Positions 20,701-29,700 of a DNA stretch of 64,000 bases are shown here, in pieces; positions within the stretch are counted from its first letter, which is position 1, and each line of letters begins with the position of its first letter. Below the pieces are notes generated by a model, which saw only the letters and a program-made list of their open reading frames with translations, was not told the origin of the DNA and ran no database searches. The translations under genes and the position numbers were made by a program. The DNA comes from DVEG01 sp964405435 (GTDB lineage Bacteria > Cyanobacteriota > Cyanobacteriia > Cyanobacteriales > Oscillatoriaceae): positions 26,651 through 90,650 of the forward strand of contig CAYOOD010000020.1 in NCBI GenBank assembly GCA_964405435.1, read 5' to 3'.

Positions 20701-23700
20701 AAGTCGGGTTGGTGACGCTGCCTGCCCAAACGGTGACGGGCAATCTCACCGTCAACAGTCTCGCCTCTGGGGAGCAATTCGCAAGCGTTTACAATGGCAA
20801 TGCGATCGTTTTGAATTTGGGGAATTCTTTTGGCGGAGCGGTGCGCGTGAATACGAATGCCCCGGCTTTAACCGTTGTGACGGGCACTCCCGGCATTACG
20901 CAAAGCGGCATGCAAACGGTGGCGGGCACGGCGACGCTCAACGCGACTTCGGCGGGCAATATTACGCTAACTGATGCGGCGAATACATTTGGCACGCTGC
21001 AACTTATCGGACAAAATATTGCCATTTCAGAAAATGCTGATTCTCATCTCGGCACCTCCACTGTCAGCGGCGATTTGAACATTACCTCGAATGGGGCGAT
21101 AACCAACAGCAGCCCTCTGAGTGTCAGCGGCTCTGCTAATTTTACCAGCACGCTTCCCGGGGCGTCAATTTCTCTGACGGGTGCCAACCAATTTGCAGGC
21201 AGCCTCGGATTTTCTACCGCTAGCGGCGGCAGCGTTGCCGCAGAGAATGCCCTGCCGACGCAATTGGGAACCTCGACAATTGGCGGCAATTTTACCCTCT
21301 CTTCCGGCGGCGCTATCTCCCAGACGGCACCCCTCACTGTTTCCGGCACTGCGACTCTGACGGCAGGGGCAAATGACATTACTTTAAATAGTGCTAACAA
21401 TTTCAACAGCGTTGCCATCGTCAGCGGGCAAAATGTCTCGCTAGCCGATATCGATGGTATTGATTTGGCTGCCTCCTCGATTGCCGGGAATCTGGCAGTA
21501 ACGGCAGGCGGCGCGATCGCAAATAGCGGCAATCTCGCAGTAGCAGGCACTGCCACTTTCTCCGCCACTGACATCGCACTCAGCAGCAGCAATAATTTCA
21601 GCACGGTTGTCGTTACCAGCGGCAATAATGTCACTGTAAACGATATCGACGGGCTCGATTTGGGGGCGGCTAATATCAGCGGAAACTTGAATGTTACGGC
21701 GGCGGGAGCTATTACGCAAAGCGGCACCCTTTCCGTCGGCGGCACCGCGACTTTGAATGCGGGAACTGCCGATATTACACTGCTCGATTCTGCCAATAAA
21801 ATCAGCGCGATCGCTTTAATCGGACAAAATGCCGCTATTTCTCTCGGCTCGGCAGCGACTTTGAATAATCTCGCGATCGCGGGCAATTTTAATCTTACGG
21901 CAAGCGGCACTATCAGTCAAGTAGGAACCTTCAATATTGGGGGAAACGCGACTATTAATGCTGGCAGTAGCGACATAATTTTCAATACAGCTATCAATAG
22001 TGGCAGTCTTTCCCTGACGGGGAATAATGTCGATATAAAAGGAGCGATAGAAGCCAGCAGCGGCGGCGTTACGCTGAATAATAGCGGCTTGTTGAATATC
22101 GGGGCGGGAGGAGATATTACTGCTGCCGGAGCCTTCTTGCAAAACGGCGCGGGTGCGGTTTCTCTCGCTGGGAATATTAATGCCAGCAGCCTCGACTTTT
22201 TCGGAGCTATTACCCTCGCGGGAGCGGTTTCACTGAACAGCAATAACGGCAAACTTGAATTTTACAGTACGGCAGATGGAGCGGGAGATTTGACTCTCAA
22301 TGTCGGCACTGGTAGCATTATTTTTAACGGAGCGATCGGCAATATTTCTCAACTTGGCAATCTGACGCTAAATTCCACGGGAACTACCCGTTTTAACAGT
22401 ACCGTCAGTGCTGCCAGCCTGACGACAGATGCAGGCGGCACGACTGTGCTAAATGGCAATATTGCCACAGCGGGCGCGCAACAATTTAACGATGCAGTGC
22501 AGCTAGCTGGGGATGTTATCCTCTCTAGCAATAACAGCACTTTGACTTTTAACAATACTCTCGACGGCACCGCCCCCGGTGTGCAGATGCTTGAGGTTGC
22601 GTCTGGTAGCGGTAACATTACGTTTAATGGGGCGCTCGGCAATATTATTCAACTCGGTGCCGTGACTGTAAATAGCAGCGGCACTACCTCATTCAACAGT
22701 ACCGTTAATGCTGCCAGCCTGACTACAGATGCAGGCGGAATAACTGAAATCGGCGGGGATATCTCTACCACAGGCACTCAAACTTATAACGATGCCCTCG
22801 TTTTAACAGGGGCGGTGACTTTCAACACCAGCAACAGCGATATCACCTTCAACAATACGCTCAGCGGCAGTGCGGGCAGCGAGAATCTTACTCTGAATTC
22901 GGGGAGCGGGAATATTACCGCCAACGGAGCCTTAACTTCTCTCGGCGCTGTCACGGCAAATAGCACGGGAATTGCGCGATTCAACAGTACCGTTAATGCT
23001 GCCAGCCTGACTACAGATGCAGGCGGAAGTACCCAAATCGGCGGGGATATCTCTACCACAGGCACTCAAACTTATAACGATGCCCTCCTCTTAACAGGTG
23101 CCGTCACTTTCAACACTGGCAATAGCGATATTACCTTCAACAACACTCTCAGCGGCTTGACGGGCAGCGAGAATCTTACTCTGAATTCGGGGAGCGGGAA
23201 TATTACCGCCAACGGAGCCTTAGCTTCTCTCGGTACTGTCGCGGCAAATAGCGCGGGGATTGCGCGATTCAACAGTACCGTAACGGTTAACAGCCTGAGT
23301 ACAGATGTCGGCGGAATTACCGAAATTAAGGATAATATTGCCGCCAGCGGAACTATCTCTCTTCTCGACGCTATAAACTTCGCAGGCGATATCTTGATTA
23401 ATAGCAGCGCTGGCGACATCACCTTTGGCAGCACCCTCGACGGCAGCCACAACTTGACAGTGAATGCAGGCAGCGGCAACATTACTTTCAGCGGCGCGCT
23501 CGGCAGCACTTCTCCTCTAACCTCCCTGACGGCAACCAGCGCTGGCTCGATAAATCTGGGCGGCAATATTACCGCCAGCGGTGCGGCAGGTATCGCTTTC
23601 AAGGGAAATGTCAACTTAATCGGCAATTCCACACTTGATACCCGTGCGGGCAATGGCAGCATCAACTTCGGCGGGCAAGTTGACGGCGCTCGCCTGCTGA

Positions 23701-26408
23701 CGCTCTCGGCTGGCACGGGGGATGTCACATTTGACGCGGCTGTCGGCAGTTTGACACCACTGAGCGGTTTAAATATTGACGCTCAAAATATCAGTGCAGC
23801 TTCGACAATCGCTGTGGGTGCGGCAGGTATTACTTTCAATGCTGGCGAGACAATTAACCTAAATGGGGCGCTGACGGCTGATAGTGGCGGCTCGGTGAAT
23901 CTTACAGCAACCGGCAACTTGAATGCCAGCGATATTGCCGCCGTCGGCGGCATTACTTTAACGAGTACGGGCGGCGATGTACGGGCTGGCAATCTCGATG
24001 CCTCCAACACGGCGGGGGCGGGTGGAAAAATTACCCTAACTAGCAATACTGGCGAGATTGCAACCGGCAATCTGAATTCATCCGGCGCTACCGATGGCGG
24101 CGAGATATTCGTGAATGCCCGCACGCAAATTACGGCTGGAGAAATTAACTCGTCTGGGAGTGCTGGCGCGGGCGGCAATGTGACTTTAGATCCCATCGGA
24201 GACATTCAAGTCACCTGGATTAACAGCCAAGGCGCGACGACAGGCGGTTTTGTCGATATCACGGCAGGGCAATTTTTCCGAGCGACGGGTACTTTCACGG
24301 CGGCTGACGGCTCGATAGCGAGTATTTCGAGTATTGGAAATAGCGGCGGCGGTACGGTGACGATACGGCACGGCGGAAATGGAATTACGCCGTTTATTGT
24401 GGGGGATGGCACGCTCAATGGTACGGCGGGCGCGATTGTTTCGACAAATAATGCGATCGCATCTGGCGAGTATTTATATACCTTTACTCAGGGGAATATT
24501 TCTATTGTATCCGTTCCCGAACCCCCACCAGTTCCTACTACTCTCGCCCCTGATACCGAGCCACCCGCACCGCAACAACTTGTACAGCCACCCGCACCGC
24601 AACAACTTGTACAGCCACCCGCACCGCAACAACTTGTGGAGGCACCCGCACCGCAACAATTTGTGGAGGCACCAGTACCCGCACCCGTGTCGCAACAACC
24701 TGCAGAGCAACAAACCGCACAACAGCCCGCCGTCTCGCTTCCTCTCGAAGAAATAATCGCGATCGCGCGCGAAGCCGAGATAGCAGTGCAGGCACCCTCA
24801 GCCGAACAGCCATCCCAACAGCAAACCCTCGACTACTCGGAGTTTGACAAAGAAATCTTGCCACCCTTAGAAAATCCCGGCTTTGCTTCCAGGGATTTGA
24901 TAATGGCACTAGAACCGGGCGTCAGCAATTTCTGGACAATTGTTAAAACCTATGCCGCCAAGGCGGAAGATGGCGATATTGAAACCACTTCTTCCAAAAT
25001 AGCGGCAAAAAATCAAGCTGACGGACAATCGGCAACCAACACGACTGCCGGCGCAGGTTCCTCAGCAGGAGACGCCTCCTCAGAAAACGGGAGCGCTTCT
25101 CCCTCTACCCGTTCTGCTGCCGCCATCGATCGCGTTTTTGAGGGGGCTGCTGACATTCAAGGCTCTGTATGGCAAATCGAGCAATATCGGAATCAAGAAT
25201 TTGAACAGTACCTCGGCGTCAAAGCCAATTTGGCAGAACAAGGCATCGCCGTTTCCAGCTTCCAAAAAGTTCTGCAAACAATGGAAGAAGAGACGGGCAA
25301 GAAGTCTGCCATTCTCTATGTCATCGCTCGCGCCAGTCAATTAGATCTGATTTTGGTTCCTTCTGTCGGCAATCCCATTCACCACAGCGTGCCGTCAGCC
25401 CCCAAAGACGCGCTCATGGCAGTGGTGAAAGACTTTCGATCGCGCATCACCGATCCCCGCCACCGCTACGATCGCAGTTATCTCGCTTCAGCCCAGCAAC
25501 TCTATCAGTGGATGATTGCGCCGCTGGAAAAAGACTTAGAAAAACTGGAAATTGACACGCTGCTGTTTTCGATGGATGCGGGATTGCGCAGCCTTCCTAT
25601 AGCGGCTTTGCACGACGGGCAACAGTTTCTCGTCGAAAAGTACAGTTACAGCCTGATTCCCAGTTTCAGCCTGACTGATTGGCGCTATCAATCCCTCAAG
25701 CAGGAACAAGTTCTGGCGTTTGGCGCTTCGGAATTTGTCGAGCAAACGCCTCTGCCCGCCGTGCCGGTGGAATTAGCCGCGATCGCTTCTATCCGCTCCC
25801 AGAAAGCGATCGTCCCCGCTCTCGACTCTACCCTGGATGAAGAGAAATTTTTCCTCAACCAAGAGTTTACCCTGGAGAACCTCAAATCGCAACGCAGCGC
25901 CCATTCTTTTCGCATCATCCACCTCGCCACCCACGCCGAATTTCAACCGGGTGTTCCTGGAAACTCTTACATTGAGCTGTGGAACGATCGCCTGCACCTC
26001 GACGAACTGCGCCAGTTGAAATGGGATAGCCCGCAAGTGGGTTTGGTGGTACTTTCTGCGTGCCGCACGGCACTGGGAGACGAACAAGCCGAATTGGGTT
26101 TTGCCGGCTTAGCCGTTTACTCCGGTGCCAAATCTGCTTTAGCCAGTTTGTGGTACATCAGCGACGTCGGCACCCTGGCATTAATGCGGGAATTTTACGC
26201 CAATCTCGGCGCTGCATCCATTAAAGCCGAGGCGTTGCGGCAGGCGCAAATTGCCATGATACGCGGTCAAATTCACCTAGAAAATGGTCAATTAGTTGGC
26301 TCTGGCGGCACTGTGTCGCTGCCTCCTGAAATTCCTGGCGCAGACAACATTCCCTTATCCCATCCTTATTATTGGTCTGCTTTTACCGCGATTGGTTCTC
26401 CGTGGTAA
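14790..26408 (+). CDS. Giant secreted TPS haemagglutinin - beta-repeat - CHAT protease protein (copy 2)
   Basis: 3872 residues from the ATG at 14790 (an in-frame ATG at 14760 would add ten polar residues before the signal peptide). Order: signal peptide 1-25; TPS haemagglutination domain about 30-145; stalk with one repeat class in residues 600-1070 (about 60-residue units with GTGNITLDGTG) and another later class shared with copy 1; conserved FFRATG/RHGG/NGTAGAI module; Pro/Gln linker (about 3240-3330) made of PAPQQLV units; pre-CHAT helical part; CHAT domain (about 3590-3872) with His3715 (LATHAE) and Cys3758 (LSACRT). An extra segment of about 13 residues near codon 405 looks like inserted intergenic repeat. 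Probably exported by a TpsB partner located elsewhere. Substrate unknown. Confidence 0.9.
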   Translation: MKKINFLLAALLLAGVSSPQKKAIAQPIAPAADGTGTKVTPQGNRYEITGGQTSRDGANLFHSFQKFGLSEGQIANFLSNPNIRNILGRVTGGDASYINGLIQVTGGSSNLFLMNPAGIVFGPNASLNVPADFTATTATGIGFGGNWFNGIGNNNWAELVGTPSEFAFGSQPGAIANLGNLTLNGGHNLTLLGGSVLNAGTLSSPGGNITVAAVPGSSTVRISQAGHLLSLDVKAGIGGFGEKGAIPYGIAALHAPLSLPELLTGSGYAHASTVTVNSDGTITLAGSGTSVDAQTGDAIASGTIDVSSPSPPLLKGGTVTVLGTRVGLSGANIDASGSNGGGVVRIGGDYQGKGTIPNAYQTFVSRDSMINVDAINSGSGGRVIVWADNTTAFYGTVTARGSSQLSSAHPCLNPCRADGGFVEVSGKENLQFSGIVDTSAPFGNAGTLLLDPKNIFIVDGATDPVVGNSLFGDNPAADATISGEALGAAIDSGNVTLQANNDIGIYDDVTVSPGITNGLTLQAGRGIEVSAKVTLNGGSFTAKINDENAIAAQRDVGAAYFQMNGGAEIRTNGGNVTISPGSFGGVTEGEVRLYGGSIYSGTGNISLTGVGSASGFYTGIAIVGSAVVEATGTGTITLNGTGANVASNDYFGIQIAGVGSRASSVDGDINLIGAGGGTGAGNYGITLQGGGAVQATGTGNITFTGTGGNGTTRNSGIVILGSNTRVSSANGTINLTGIGGGTGDENYGIYFQESVVEATGAGNITLDGTGASGVNWNAGIYLNSGSRVSAVNSDVSVTGTGGGSGTDNYGITIQQGSVVEASGIGNVTLDGTGGAGTSWNGGIFIVDSPSRVSTVNGDVSLTGRSNGTDSQNYGISIQKGGAVQATGTGNVALDGAGGIGATKNHGVWIKDTGTQVSSATGNLVIAGTGGSDGTQSVNSGISIAESAVIETTAGGNLTLNGTGGAGVSFNTGIDIQNGAAVRVADTGSITFNGTGGAGTSANDGIFLSGSPSSTISAVDGNIILNGAGAPSGATNKGINASSGIVQTTGAGTIILNGTGTGNNGFGIDLLNTSVNAAGTGTVRLQGNAMQFSGTTEIKGNGILYLEPLAANSDITVGGAIVWGTPSFNLDTETISTLQSGFSEVVIGRSDGSGKITVQGDTTFKAPVTIQAPAAGGWIDYKTGTVTGENNIPITFVADGDIILGNIVNPGGAITATTANGNINAVAGTLLNTSSTMGNGGAIALNALNGTITAANINTSTSFNSPAAAAGTVTLNSSAIALTGDINTSAAVGSGGSLVFNGSTTLNQPSITLTTSGGTASGNITFNNVLNGAAAEANALTLNAGSGNVTLNSDIGSGGKLGNLTVSAGTIQTANIAATGINFTASNTISTGNLDTSSATSNGGAIALSAPNGITLPATIDASATTGTGGSVTVTGNAFLAAPTTNIITSGSAGSGNVTFNGALNGTTANAQNLIVDAGVGNISFNGAVGSTPLGALTVNSAGLALFGSSVSASSLATNAGGTIQINGNVTATGAGGINFGDAVNLVGDITLTSDEINFATTVSGSGNVTLQSFTPSIAIAFGGGADAGAGSLDLTLAEIAAFQPGFSQIAIGQLGGTGSISIGTGGTVDLSSINANLTLNGGAVSFGSGGVVLGSDKTLTFNTGAIASGTGAVDVTIGGTNGTILFNSSGSIGAAGNPLSTAISVLNSPSVAGDVFLSNQGALTLNSSTISGQLNVTAAGAIAQAGALNVGGAAVFNAGANDITLTNPANQFGTLQLTGNNVAIAENAAADLGASNISGNFSLTAAGGITQSAPLAVGGTAIFNAGNNDITLANPFNQFGTLQLTGNNVAIAENSALDLGISTINGTLSVTSAGAITQSGALTVAGDANFTTTLPLTGDVFITNSSANGTLFDTSVVGGNLTVSSTGAISQNGAVKVAGGATFTAPGVNLSNPGNVLPKQTLSNGDVVINQVGLVTLPAQTVTGNLTVNSLASGEQFASVYNGNAIVLNLGNSFGGAVRVNTNAPALTVVTGTPGITQSGMQTVAGTATLNATSAGNITLTDAANTFGTLQLIGQNIAISENADSHLGTSTVSGDLNITSNGAITNSSPLSVSGSANFTSTLPGASISLTGANQFAGSLGFSTASGGSVAAENALPTQLGTSTIGGNFTLSSGGAISQTAPLTVSGTATLTAGANDITLNSANNFNSVAIVSGQNVSLADIDGIDLAASSIAGNLAVTAGGAIANSGNLAVAGTATFSATDIALSSSNNFSTVVVTSGNNVTVNDIDGLDLGAANISGNLNVTAAGAITQSGTLSVGGTATLNAGTADITLLDSANKISAIALIGQNAAISLGSAATLNNLAIAGNFNLTASGTISQVGTFNIGGNATINAGSSDIIFNTAINSGSLSLTGNNVDIKGAIEASSGGVTLNNSGLLNIGAGGDITAAGAFLQNGAGAVSLAGNINASSLDFFGAITLAGAVSLNSNNGKLEFYSTADGAGDLTLNVGTGSIIFNGAIGNISQLGNLTLNSTGTTRFNSTVSAASLTTDAGGTTVLNGNIATAGAQQFNDAVQLAGDVILSSNNSTLTFNNTLDGTAPGVQMLEVASGSGNITFNGALGNIIQLGAVTVNSSGTTSFNSTVNAASLTTDAGGITEIGGDISTTGTQTYNDALVLTGAVTFNTSNSDITFNNTLSGSAGSENLTLNSGSGNITANGALTSLGAVTANSTGIARFNSTVNAASLTTDAGGSTQIGGDISTTGTQTYNDALLLTGAVTFNTGNSDITFNNTLSGLTGSENLTLNSGSGNITANGALASLGTVAANSAGIARFNSTVTVNSLSTDVGGITEIKDNIAASGTISLLDAINFAGDILINSSAGDITFGSTLDGSHNLTVNAGSGNITFSGALGSTSPLTSLTATSAGSINLGGNITASGAAGIAFKGNVNLIGNSTLDTRAGNGSINFGGQVDGARLLTLSAGTGDVTFDAAVGSLTPLSGLNIDAQNISAASTIAVGAAGITFNAGETINLNGALTADSGGSVNLTATGNLNASDIAAVGGITLTSTGGDVRAGNLDASNTAGAGGKITLTSNTGEIATGNLNSSGATDGGEIFVNARTQITAGEINSSGSAGAGGNVTLDPIGDIQVTWINSQGATTGGFVDITAGQFFRATGTFTAADGSIASISSIGNSGGGTVTIRHGGNGITPFIVGDGTLNGTAGAIVSTNNAIASGEYLYTFTQGNISIVSVPEPPPVPTTLAPDTEPPAPQQLVQPPAPQQLVQPPAPQQLVEAPAPQQFVEAPVPAPVSQQPAEQQTAQQPAVSLPLEEIIAIAREAEIAVQAPSAEQPSQQQTLDYSEFDKEILPPLENPGFASRDLIMALEPGVSNFWTIVKTYAAKAEDGDIETTSSKIAAKNQADGQSATNTTAGAGSSAGDASSENGSASPSTRSAAAIDRVFEGAADIQGSVWQIEQYRNQEFEQYLGVKANLAEQGIAVSSFQKVLQTMEEETGKKSAILYVIARASQLDLILVPSVGNPIHHSVPSAPKDALMAVVKDFRSRITDPRHRYDRSYLASAQQLYQWMIAPLEKDLEKLEIDTLLFSMDAGLRSLPIAALHDGQQFLVEKYSYSLIPSFSLTDWRYQSLKQEQVLAFGASEFVEQTPLPAVPVELAAIASIRSQKAIVPALDSTLDEEKFFLNQEFTLENLKSQRSAHSFRIIHLATHAEFQPGVPGNSYIELWNDRLHLDELRQLKWDSPQVGLVVLSACRTALGDEQAELGFAGLAVYSGAKSALASLWYISDVGTLALMREFYANLGAASIKAEALRQAQIAMIRGQIHLENGQLVGSGGTVSLPPEIPGADNIPLSHPYYWSAFTAIGSPW
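15992..16041 (+). repeat. Intergenic-type repeat inserted in frame in copy 2
   Basis: Paralogs read ARG-(G/S)...GNGGFVE here. Copy 2 has additional codons reading QLSSAHPCLNPCRAD, from DNA of the form catccgcgcatccgtgttta, unlike the Gly/Asn/Ser stalk in composition. It resembles extragenic repeat DNA rather than stalk sequence. Confidence 0.5.
22681..23290 (+). repeat. Near-identical 288-bp tandem repeat inside copy 2
   Basis: The block cggcggggatatctctacca occurs at 22751 and again at 23039, a period of 288 bases or 96 codons. Long stretches around it (AASLTTDAGG, STTGTQTYNDAL, NTLSG, SENLTLNSGSGNITANGAL) are almost unchanged. This points to a recent in-frame duplication in the stalk. Confidence 0.8.
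24561..24668 (+). repeat. 27-bp tandem coding repeat, four units (PPAPQQLVQ)
   Basis: Units start at 24561, 24588, 24615 and 24642 and encode PPAPQQLVQ, PPAPQQLVQ, PPAPQQLVE and APAPQQFVE. This is the Pro/Gln linker of copy 2. The period keeps the frame, so unit number can change without loss of the CHAT domain. Confidence 0.9.
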
Positions 26409-26799
26409 CGAGAGGGAACAAATATCAAGGATAAAGGAGAATAGCTCGTCAATAAACAGTCATCTTGGCAGTCGAGGATGCACGCCTCCGCTCTTAGCTT
26501 GCAGGAGAGCGCATCCTCGACTGCGAATGTTGGCCAAATCCAGACCCCTAGCAGGAAGTGGGCGGCCACATCTCGCGGTTGTAACAACCCGGACTACAGC
26601 CTAAAATGCCAAATATTCTATCTAGAAGCGAGATAAACTGATGAATGACAGCAATTTATGACGTTTTACAAAAACTTCATAAATAATCAAAAGAGTTGAT
26701 ATGAAATGAGTTGAGGGGGGAATACTAAGTCTAAGGCGCAAAAACTCATCAGACGGATGGGGCGATCGCAAGGGGTGCATCAACTGAGTGACAAGCAGT
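26409..26799. other. Intergenic region between TPS-CHAT copies 2 and 3
   Basis: About 390 bases. Apart from the hairpin at 26468-26524 I see no gene or clear promoter. GTG 26788 is in frame with copy 3, but ATG 26800 is the better start. Confidence 0.4.
26468..26524. repeat. Long hairpin after copy 2 (14-bp stem)
   Basis: GCAGTCGAGGATGC at 26468-26481 is exactly complementary to GCATCCTCGACTGC at 26511-26524, with a 29-base loop. It sits 60 bases after the stop codon. There is no T-run behind it, so it is either a dispersed palindromic repeat or an RNA 3'-end stabiliser rather than a simple intrinsic terminator. Confidence 0.7.
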
Positions 26800-29700
26800 A
26801 TGAAAAAGGTTCGTTTTCTGTTCGCAGCGCTGATTCTGGCAGCCGGGGCGTACTCTCAGGGGCAGTCTCTCGCTCAAACCATCGCACCCGCAGCAGACGG
26901 TACTGGCACTCACGTCATCCCCCAAGGGAATCGCTACGATATATCGGGAGGGCAAACTTCCAGGGATGGGGCGAATCTGTTCCACAGCTTTCAAAAATTT
27001 GGCCTTTCTCAGGGGCAAATCGCCAATTTTCTCTCTAACCCCAATATCCGCAACATTTTGGGAAGGGTAACGGGCGGCGACGCTTCTTATATTAATGGCT
27101 TGATTCAGGTGACAGGGGGCAATTCTAACTTATTTTTAATGAATCCCGCCGGGATCGTATTTGGTCCGAATGCGTCACTCAACGTCCCCGCTGATTTTAC
27201 CGCAACAACCGCGACAGGGATAGGATTTGGCGGCAAGTGGTTCAACGGAATAGGCAATAATAACTGGGCGGAATTGGTGGGAGAGCCAAGTGCATTTGCG
27301 TTTGGTTCTCAGCCAGGAGCGATCGCAAATCTCGGCAATTTATCCCTGCAACCCGGGCGCAATCTCGCCTTAATCGGCGGCAGCGTTCTCAATGCGGGCA
27401 CGCTGTCATCTCCGGGGGGAAATATTACCGTCGCAGCGGTTCCGGGTTCGAGTATGGTTCGCATTTCTCAGCCGGGGCATTTGTTGAGTTTGGAAGTGGG
27501 AGCCGGGATTGGGGGATTGGGGGAGGGTTTGGGTTTCAATCCCCCATCTTTGCCGGAGTTGCTGACAGGTAGTGGGTTGTCTCACGCGAGTCAGGTGCAG
27601 GTGAATGGCGACGGAAGCATTCAGCTCGTCGGTTCTCAAATAGCGGTGCCTGTTGAAACCGGGGTTGCGATCGCATCGGGCACTATCAGTATAACGCAGA
27701 TTGAGGCAGGAAAACAACCCGGTGCGATCGCAGTTTTGGGCAATAAAGTCGGTGTAATTGGTGCGAATATCGACGCATCGGGCGTTAATGGTGGGGGCAC
27801 TGTTTTAATTGGCGGCGATTATCAAGGCAAAGGCACTATTCCCACTGCGTTATTCACCTTTGTCAGCAGCGACTCGACGATTAAAGCTAATGGGTTTATC
27901 TCCCCTTTTTCTACTCAAAGCTCCGGGGCGGGCACGGGGGCACCGCCCCTACAATCCACTCAGCACTCAGCACTCAGCACTCAGCACTCTTCAGCCGGCG
28001 GGCGCGTTATCGTTTGGGCAGACAAAACCACCGTTTTTCACGGCACCGTCACTGCTCGTGGCAGCGATAGGGGCAATGGCGGATTTGTCGAAATATCGGG
28101 GAAAGAAAACTTGATTTTCAACGGGCGTGTCGATGTCAGTTCGACTGGGGGCAGGTGGGGAACTCTGCTGCTCGATCCGAGAAATATTACTATCTCGAAT
28201 GAGGCAGATACTCAAGGCATAACTGCCGCGTTGCCTGAGATATTTTCAGATGAAATAACTGGCGACGTTACCCTGAATGCGGCTACTCTGGAAAATCAGG
28301 CGGGGAATATTGTTCTAGAAGCGACTGATAATATTACCATTGAGCCCGGAGTTTCGCTAAATTTTGTCCCCGGAGGCTCGATTACTCTCACAGCCGATGC
28401 CGGCACGCCGGATGGCGTGGGGGCTTTTTCGATGGATGCCTCGCAATCGATTACAGCGCCCGGAAGAAATCTCGCAATTTCGGGGGCGAGTGTTACCGTT
28501 GGCAGAATTAATACTGCTGCTGATGGCGATGGGGGAAATATTACCCTGAATGCCACGGGCGGCAATATTATTACGGGCAATCTGGATGCGCGATCGCTTG
28601 CGGCTGGGAAGGGAGGAAACATCACGCTCACTGTCAGCGGAGGAACGGGTTTTATCAACACAACGGCAGGAGATTTAAACGCGCGATCGCTCTCTGGCAA
28701 TGGCGGAGAAATCGCCCTTTCTACTGCTAGCGGCGATATCCTCGCGGGCAACGTGCTTTCAAATGCTTTGGGGGCAGGAAATGGGGGCAAAATTTCCCTC
28801 TCCGTCAGCGGTGAAACCGGCAATATCGACACGAGCGCCGGCACTTTGGCTTCTAGTTCTCAAACGGGCAATGGCGGAGAAATCGCTCTGTCTGCGGGAG
28901 GCGGCAGTATTGTCACGGGCAACCTCCTTTCAGCGGTTATTTCTGGAGCGGGTACGGGCGGGCAAGTCGCTCTCAGCGTCACCGGAGGAACGGGCGGAAT
29001 TGATACCCGTGCGGCAGATATCAATGCCAGCTCGAACGAAGGCAACGGCGGCGCAATTTCTCTCACCTCGACTGGCGGCAACCTTCTCGCGGGCGACTTA
29101 AATTCTGTCTCCAATCGGGGGGGGAATGGCGGAAATATTACCCTCCGCGTCACCCAGGGAACGGGAGCAATTGACACCGGTTCGGGAACGCTCACGGCTA
29201 GCTCTTTTTCTGGAAAAGCGGGAGAAATTCAATTAACAACAGCCGGCGGCAATATTACCACAGGCAACGTGAATGCTCGCTCCACGAATACGGGCACGGG
29301 AGGAAATATTGCCCTCGCCGTCACTGAAGGAACGGGTTTTATCGATACCAGCGCGGGAACTTTAGATGTTAGTTCTCTTTCAGGCAGTGGCGGAAATATC
29401 GCACTCTCTGTCACTGGCGGTAATATTATTACGGCTGACTTGAATGCTCGTTCCCTCGGCGAGGCTGCGGGGGGAAATATTACCCTCAGCGTCAGGGAAG
29501 GAACGGGTTTTATTGATACCCGTTTCGGGAGCTTAGATTCTAGTTCGGCGTCTGGAAATGCCGGAGATATCTCCTTGCAAGCGCCGGAAAGCATTGCCAC
29601 ATCCAGTATTAACGCGAAAGGGTTGCTGGGCACGGGAAATGTCAGCTTCACTGGCAATGAAATCGATTTTACCGCGTCGGTAGAAGGCAGCGGAACACTT

